Assembly: GCF_033807575.1 (NCBI RefSeq)
Contig: NC_084705.1
Coordinates: forward strand, 17,540,019-17,604,018
Direction of reading: 5' to 3'
Length of the DNA stretch: 64,000 bases
Origin: Cydia pomonella
Taxonomy: Eukaryota; Arthropoda; Insecta; Lepidoptera; Tortricidae
Numbering within the stretch: position 1 is the stretch's first letter; each line of letters begins with the position of its first letter. This document shows, piece by piece, positions 59,090 to 64,000 of this stretch. The translations under genes and the position numbers were made by a program. Under the pieces are notes generated by a model. It saw only the letters and a program-made list of their open reading frames with translations, had not been told where the DNA came from and did not search any database.

Positions 59090-59718
59090 ATCTTACTATT
59101 TAATAATATAATACAGCTTTTGATAAATTCCCTTTACCTACTCCACAATTAATTTACTTATACCAATACAAATATCGCATTCCACGCATTTAAATTGTTC
59201 TGAACTCAATTTCAACAATATGAATCTTTTAATAAAAATTCGGACAGGCACATGCATACAAAACGGCAAAACAAAAAAGTTTTTTTAGCGAAAAACATCA
59301 AAGCAAAAGCCGCGTACAGAATGAATTATTTTCGCATCCGCATTTTCCCGCGGTTTCATCGGAAAACTCGTAATTGTGAACGAAAAAGAGATAGCACTGA
59401 ATGTAGTAGTCGTGGACTCATTAAAATTTGTACACGCCGATGACTCGACGAGTACAATATTGTGTACACAGCCTGTATAACAACGTTGGTTCGCTAACGG
59501 ATCCGTACTTTAGATATTCAGAGGACCTTGCGCCCCGCTGGTTCGAAAGAACTGTAAAATATTTGGTGAAAATCGGTTTCCATTGAAATTAAATTAAAAA
59601 ATTGTGAACATTTTGCTTATAAATAGATATAATTAGGTATATTTTTTGATAACATTCATCAAATACTCATCGAAGACCGTCTTGTAAAAAATTTGTGCTT
59701 CAGAACGACCAAATTAAA

Positions 59719-60325
59719 ATAAAAAGCCGGTCAAGTGCGAGTCAGACTCGCGCACCAAGGATTCCGTACAAATTTACCTATGTAAATAGTTCGATTCAAG
59801 AAATGATAAATTATATTGGTGGACAAACTAACTTTGCCGTTGGATAAATGTTGTCATCATACATCTACATATGTGGCGGTTAGGTAACCAATTGCAAGCA
59901 AGTATATCATCGCAAAGAAGTATTTATTTTGTGATCTAACTACAAATTTACAGTTTCGGAGTTCTTAATTTACTTGTGATATATATCATTGCTTCTTGCT
60001 AAATTTCGTGATTCTAGGTCAACGGAAAGTCCCCTACATATAGGTTTAATTTCTTTGCAAGCGTCAAATGCGCCATAAACGGAGCATAAACGGGTCCTAT
60101 CTTTATATTGCGTTGACTTATAAGTTTGACTTTTTCACTGCTTTAAGCGGTAGCGGATCTGAGTAAGAAGTTGATATTACTTTTAACTTGATGCCTCCAT
60201 GCTTTCCTGAGAAAAAGAGTCTTGACAGATGGACAGACGGACAAGAATGTGATCCTATAAGGTTCCTTTATTGCCGACTGGGGTCCGAAACCCTAAAATT
60301 GTTACTTGAAACTATATTTACTTAA
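59719..60325 (+). repeat. 'gagtcggactcgc' family copy, head to tail
   Basis: The head 'gccggtcaagtgcgagtcag' and tail 'gacagatggacagacggac' then 'ctataaggttcctttattgc' and 'ggtccgaaaccctaaaatt' are present. Its 3' end forms the left arm of the perfect inverted duplication that ends at 60632. Confidence 0.75.
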
Positions 60326-60632
60326 TGAGGTGTTAATGAGGTCTCATTAACACATGGGATGGCGCGATGGGATAATAATGTGACTATTCACATTATATAA
60401 ACCTCAAGATTGAACACAATCGCTAATACATTGCACCTAATATTTACCAATCGAATTATTAAGTAATTCATCAAAAGGGTTCTGAAAGGGTCCTTTGTCA
60501 AATTATTGCTAATTTTAAGTAAATATAGTTTCAAGTAACAATTTTAGGGTTTCGGACCCCAGTCGGCAATAAAGGAACCTTATAGGATCACATTCTTGTC
60601 CGTCTGTCCATCTGTCAAGACTCTTTTTCTCA
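60208..60632. repeat. Perfect 118-bp inverted duplication with 189-bp spacer
   Basis: 60208-60325 is the exact reverse complement of 60515-60632. In addition 'ctcattaacacatgggatgg' plus 'cgc' is repeated directly at 60343-60365 and 60641-60663. A 22-bp palindrome (tgttaatgag-gt-ctcattaaca, 60331-60352) lies at the inner edge of the left arm. The pattern points to a fold-back or template-switch rearrangement of the end of the dispersed element. Confidence 0.95.
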
Positions 60633-61259
60633 TGAGCGACCTCATTAACACATGGGATGGCGCTGCGTTTGGTACTCGCATTACCTTACCCACGGCTATC
60701 AAGTGGTTTGCATTTGAGGGAGGTTTTGAGTTTTATCTTATAACAATCTCGTATGTATGTTTGTCTCGAAACGGGCGTGTTTTCGAACACGGGTGACAGG
60801 CGTCATTGGCGTCAACAGTCATACGACGACATACCATCTATATACTTCGTGTCATCTACGATGACGCGCAGATTTTTTAAGTATAACCTTTAATAACATA
60901 ACATTACAAATCAAGGCACGCGTCTTCGTGAATGACACGATCTGTACTCGTGTAAGCTTACAAAAATTATTAAACAAGAGGCGTGTATGTATTGTAAACG
61001 TATATAGCATATTTAAAAGCTAAAACGTGATAGCTTATTTAAGTCATCATGTAAAATAGGAAACGCTTGATAACATCGAGGAGTACAGAGCCGTGTGTTC
61101 TGCCCCTTTCACTTATTTGGGTCACATCAGGATAATACACAATGACAACTTGAGGATATTGGTAATTTTCGCGATTCGTAGAAGTAGCGAAGGTAAACTT
61201 TGACTCTATATTTACATACTTATATTTTAACCTACATTATCTTCTTTTTCCTTGTCCAG

Positions 61260-61372
61260 ATAGCGGAAAAACGCTTTCACAATTCGCTTTCTTTGCATGC
61301 ACATGTGAGTTGGCTCCTCAAACTTTCTTTAAAAATAGTGGTTTCTAATGTGGTTTTACAAGTTTTTCGAAG
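61260..61372 (+). CDS. Weak exon candidate
   Basis: A strong polypyrimidine tract and acceptor (ttatcttctttttccttgtccag) end at 61259. Two donors follow: gtgagt after 61304 and gtgagt after 61372. The longer version is open in one register (IAEKRFHNSLSLHAHVSWLL and so on) but not in the register required by the phase-1 exon at 50510. The shorter, 45-nt version is open in that register (DSGKTLSQFAFFACT, the first codon completed by the upstream G). No domain is recognisable. It could equally be untranslated or chance. Confidence 0.2.
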
Positions 61373-61399
61373 GTGAGTCAAATATATATAGCCTATTTC

Positions 61400-63290
61400 A
61401 TGTTTTTATGTTACTTAATTATGATGTAGTTTATGTTTACGCCAATATACTACTATATTAGCGACAGTTTAAATTAGTCTTGTATCTACACTACATAATA
61501 GTTTTGAGACAGGAGTTCTCTAAATGTAATTAAAATATCTTGGTAACTCCACTTCTTAATTCCATCCTTGGGTCCTAAGGACCAATCCTGGCAAAGGAAA
61601 TCTTTGGGTCACAAAACGCCGTATTTCATAAGCTACAACTACGACTAAATATCCCCGCTAAAATTGAGATGTCGGTTAATTTCGACATTATGGTAGTTGT
61701 TTCATAAGAAAACGAACAATTACTTACTAGCGATGTGCACTATTCGAGGTTTTTATCGATCTAAATATGTACCTAATTTAAATATACGGACCCTCTAAAA
61801 GACTATGTTCTTATCTATCTAATCATAATCATTATTTCCATACATTATTTACGTTTCTCTCAGTATCGTTTCATTTTCCGCCAACTGTAGACACATCTAT
61901 TGACTTTTTTTTTAAAACATGAGTCCCATCATTACTCACTACGGAAAGCAGTTGAAATTACCCCGCTAAAACTTTGTACTTAGGTTTTTTTTTTGTAAAA
62001 TGGATATTTTATCCTAAGTATTAAATGACAACCAGAATAGACACATAAAACAGTATAAGCCCTATAAAAATACCAACATCACATTAGACATCAAACGAAG
62101 AAAATGCACAAACCATCAAACAGAGCATCACAATTTGTTCACTGTGTAATATCTCACAGAATAATCCCTTACGACATACAACAATAGCGTTTTCCATCCG
62201 ATATCACTATTATAATACACTCCAATTTATATAATACGTGCTATGATAAATGTACCTCATTTTTCATATCAATACTTCGGCATATTTCTCGCGTCGCCTT
62301 AGCGAGGTGACGTTGACGTATGGCTCGTATATATTTTGGTAACACCCTATAATATGTTGGAAACGCTAATCGAATATAACGCTCGTTCCGTTGAATACGA
62401 TTTTTCACGAAAACTATTCGAGTAATAACATTTTATTTAGGAATAACTAACTGAGTTTGCGGTAAAAGTATAATACGATAATATGCACACTTACTAAGTA
62501 ATAATACGAATGTAGGTAAATTAAATACACATGGATTCAAGTAATACAATTTTGTTAAAAATTCATTTAAATATGCTACTGTTAAATTTATACCAACAAT
62601 GACTTTGAATGTACAGTAAACTGTAGAGGTAACCCTCCTGCAAATTAACTTTGCGGCAGGGGATGAGTTATCTCTGCAGCTTACAACGACAACACAGCTT
62701 GCTTATTAGTACAATAGAGTGATGAGCTACCACTTACGACGAGGAATATCTTGTTTTAACCATACTTACCATCTTTAACGTTGGAAATCAATTGGGAATA
62801 ATTCTGCAAACGGAAACAGACCCACACTTCTATTTTCTTGTACTTAAGTGCATAAGCTATGTGCAAGTCGCATTTTATGCTTTCTTTCAAATGGGACTAT
62901 ACTGTTGAATTTAGAAAAATGAGCCGACAAATGAAATATTACATTAAAACATTCCATTTTAGAATTTTGAATCAACTCTAAAGATGGCATTGATTGCTGA
63001 TACAGTGTTATTTCTGCAGCGTTGCAGAAGCGAGAGACGGGCGATCTCACTGTCAATCTCCTTATAAGACTAATGTATTGAACGTTCTAATCTTGACGGC
63101 ATTGCGGCAACCACAGCAACTCAATTTATCATGGAAATTTATAAACATCGCCCATTTCCCGCTTCTACGAAACGCTACGCAAAACCTAGCTTATGAATCA
63201 TACCTAGTGTATAGTCATAGTGGTATCTGTAAACAAAATCTATGTTTTATGTCACATTTATCGCACCTATACAAGAGCATTATTTAACTA
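61400..63290. other. AT-rich DNA, nothing recognised
   Basis: Both strands are stop-rich. The open + frame starting near 62994 has no domain and no splice context that I can support. Confidence 0.45.
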
Positions 63291-63720
63291 CACAAAAGCT
63301 CACTCTGTCAACTGACTGGAGTGCCCACTCTCCGCTTCATCCACATACATTCCTGGCCCGAGCGTGTTGTGTCGTTCAAGGGCAGATGTATTTACTAAAT
63401 AGTAGGGCAGAATTACTTCCACTCTGCGTCACGGCTCTCTGTCAAAATGTTTGGCCAGCTTGGAGTGCCGTTCTCTCTGCGAGGCGCTTAAATCGGAGCC
63501 GGCTGAAAGCACTCAAGTTTAACCGCCCTGCATTATAGACTTCCGAGCGTAACTTGAAAGACTTGCATTGGAGGCGCATTCTTATTTCTGAAATATTATA
63601 CCGTATCGTAATCACCCCAAAATATGGACACTATAAGAAGCAATTTAGATTATTTTTAATTTTGAAAATAATAGTATGAGTAAGTTGTATCGTTTATGAA
63701 TATTTCTGATACCCTTAGGG
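63290..63720. other. More GC-balanced segment, function unknown
   Basis: 63300-63535 has overlapping frames on + (ending at 63536-63538) with no recognisable domain. 'actggagtgcccactctccg' and 'cttggagtgccgttctctct' are two related phrases, hinting at a duplicated short unit. It may belong to a promoter-proximal region or a repeat. Confidence 0.3.
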
Positions 63721-64000
63721 CCTGTTTCACAATGTCCAAGTAAAGTCCAGAACCCCTAGTGTAAATTTATTCGATAGCGTAACGTGACGTACGCGTTTGC
63801 GTTATAGTACGGTCGCCAAGCCGCTCCGAGGCCAGATTTAATTGACTCAGCTCGGCCTTACCCACAACCGGTATCAATGTGTTCGGACAGTTCTCCTGAT
63901 CACCGTACATGCGGTAGTAAAGCGGAAAAATGGTGGAGGGGATAGTAATGACGTCACAAAGATGGCGGCCGGACCTATTCTTTTTGGCGGTGTATCTCGA
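63720..64000 (+). promoter_or_regulatory. Promoter-like segment at the window edge
   Basis: A full CRE palindrome TGACGTCA (63949-63956) is followed two bases later by AAGATGGCGGC (63959-63969), the YY1/Pho-type motif that often overlaps transcription or translation starts. The surroundings are CpG-rich compared with the window. The block 'gtaaatttattcgatagcgt' (63761) looks like a dispersed repeat, so part of the CpG content may come from a transposon. Any gene it drives would lie beyond 64000. Confidence 0.3.

Noticed and set aside
61260..61304. P-loop (SGKT) of an NTPase
   Set aside because: Only S-G-K-T is present, without the upstream glycines or any Walker B motif; the exon itself is doubtful.
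62994..63538. Two overlapping + frames near the right end
   Set aside because: There is no domain, no splice context and no coding-like periodicity that I can see; kept only as an unknown segment.

Overview
The window looks like gene-poor nuclear DNA from a moth or butterfly (Lepidoptera). It is AT-rich, has no operons or long open frames, and is full of short dispersed repeats that I recognise from lepidopteran genomes: tRNA-derived SINEs, TA-, TTAA- and TAA-flanked MITEs, a Helitron fragment, LINE 3' ends, and the 'gagtcggactcgc ... gggttccgta' family. That assignment rests on recognition from memory, not on a search.

No complete protein-coding gene is visible. The best host-gene candidate is one short coding exon at 50510-50574 on the + strand. 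It has a clean splice acceptor, a good start context, 17 codons reading like a signal peptide, and a consensus splice donor. A much weaker exon candidate lies at 61260-61372. The last 60 bases look promoter-like (a CRE palindrome beside an AAGATGGCGGC motif). The rest of 50-64 kb could be intron of this gene.

Layout. 0-9 kb: AT-rich DNA with a G-rich repeat (4.1-4.6 kb) and a readable LINE C-terminus (7.5 kb). 9-19 kb: a LINE C-terminus, SINEs, MITEs and a foldback element. 19-26.3 kb: dense repeats, including a four-copy 286-bp tandem array inside one dispersed element, and a Helitron. 26.3-36.8 kb: sparse DNA with an inverted SINE pair, several MITEs and an almost perfect 80-bp palindrome. 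36.8-44 kb: LINE remnants, including an endonuclease-domain pseudogene. 45.8-49.8 kb: MITEs, a LINE 3' end, and an 804-bp GC-rich retroposon with poly(A) and a 13-bp target duplication, inserted in an older MITE. 52-60.7 kb: a tandem duplication carrying a MITE in only one unit, a long hairpin, a 660-bp PIF/Harbinger-like element with a broken MADF-domain coding remnant, three more MITEs, and a 118-bp perfect inverted repeat.

The most unusual structure is the 804-bp retroposon. It carries at least seven consecutive hairpins, and three of them are 57-nt modules with perfect 10-bp stems of different sequence, which is covariation expected of a folded RNA. The genes do not work together as a pathway; the window is mainly a record of transposition and repair.
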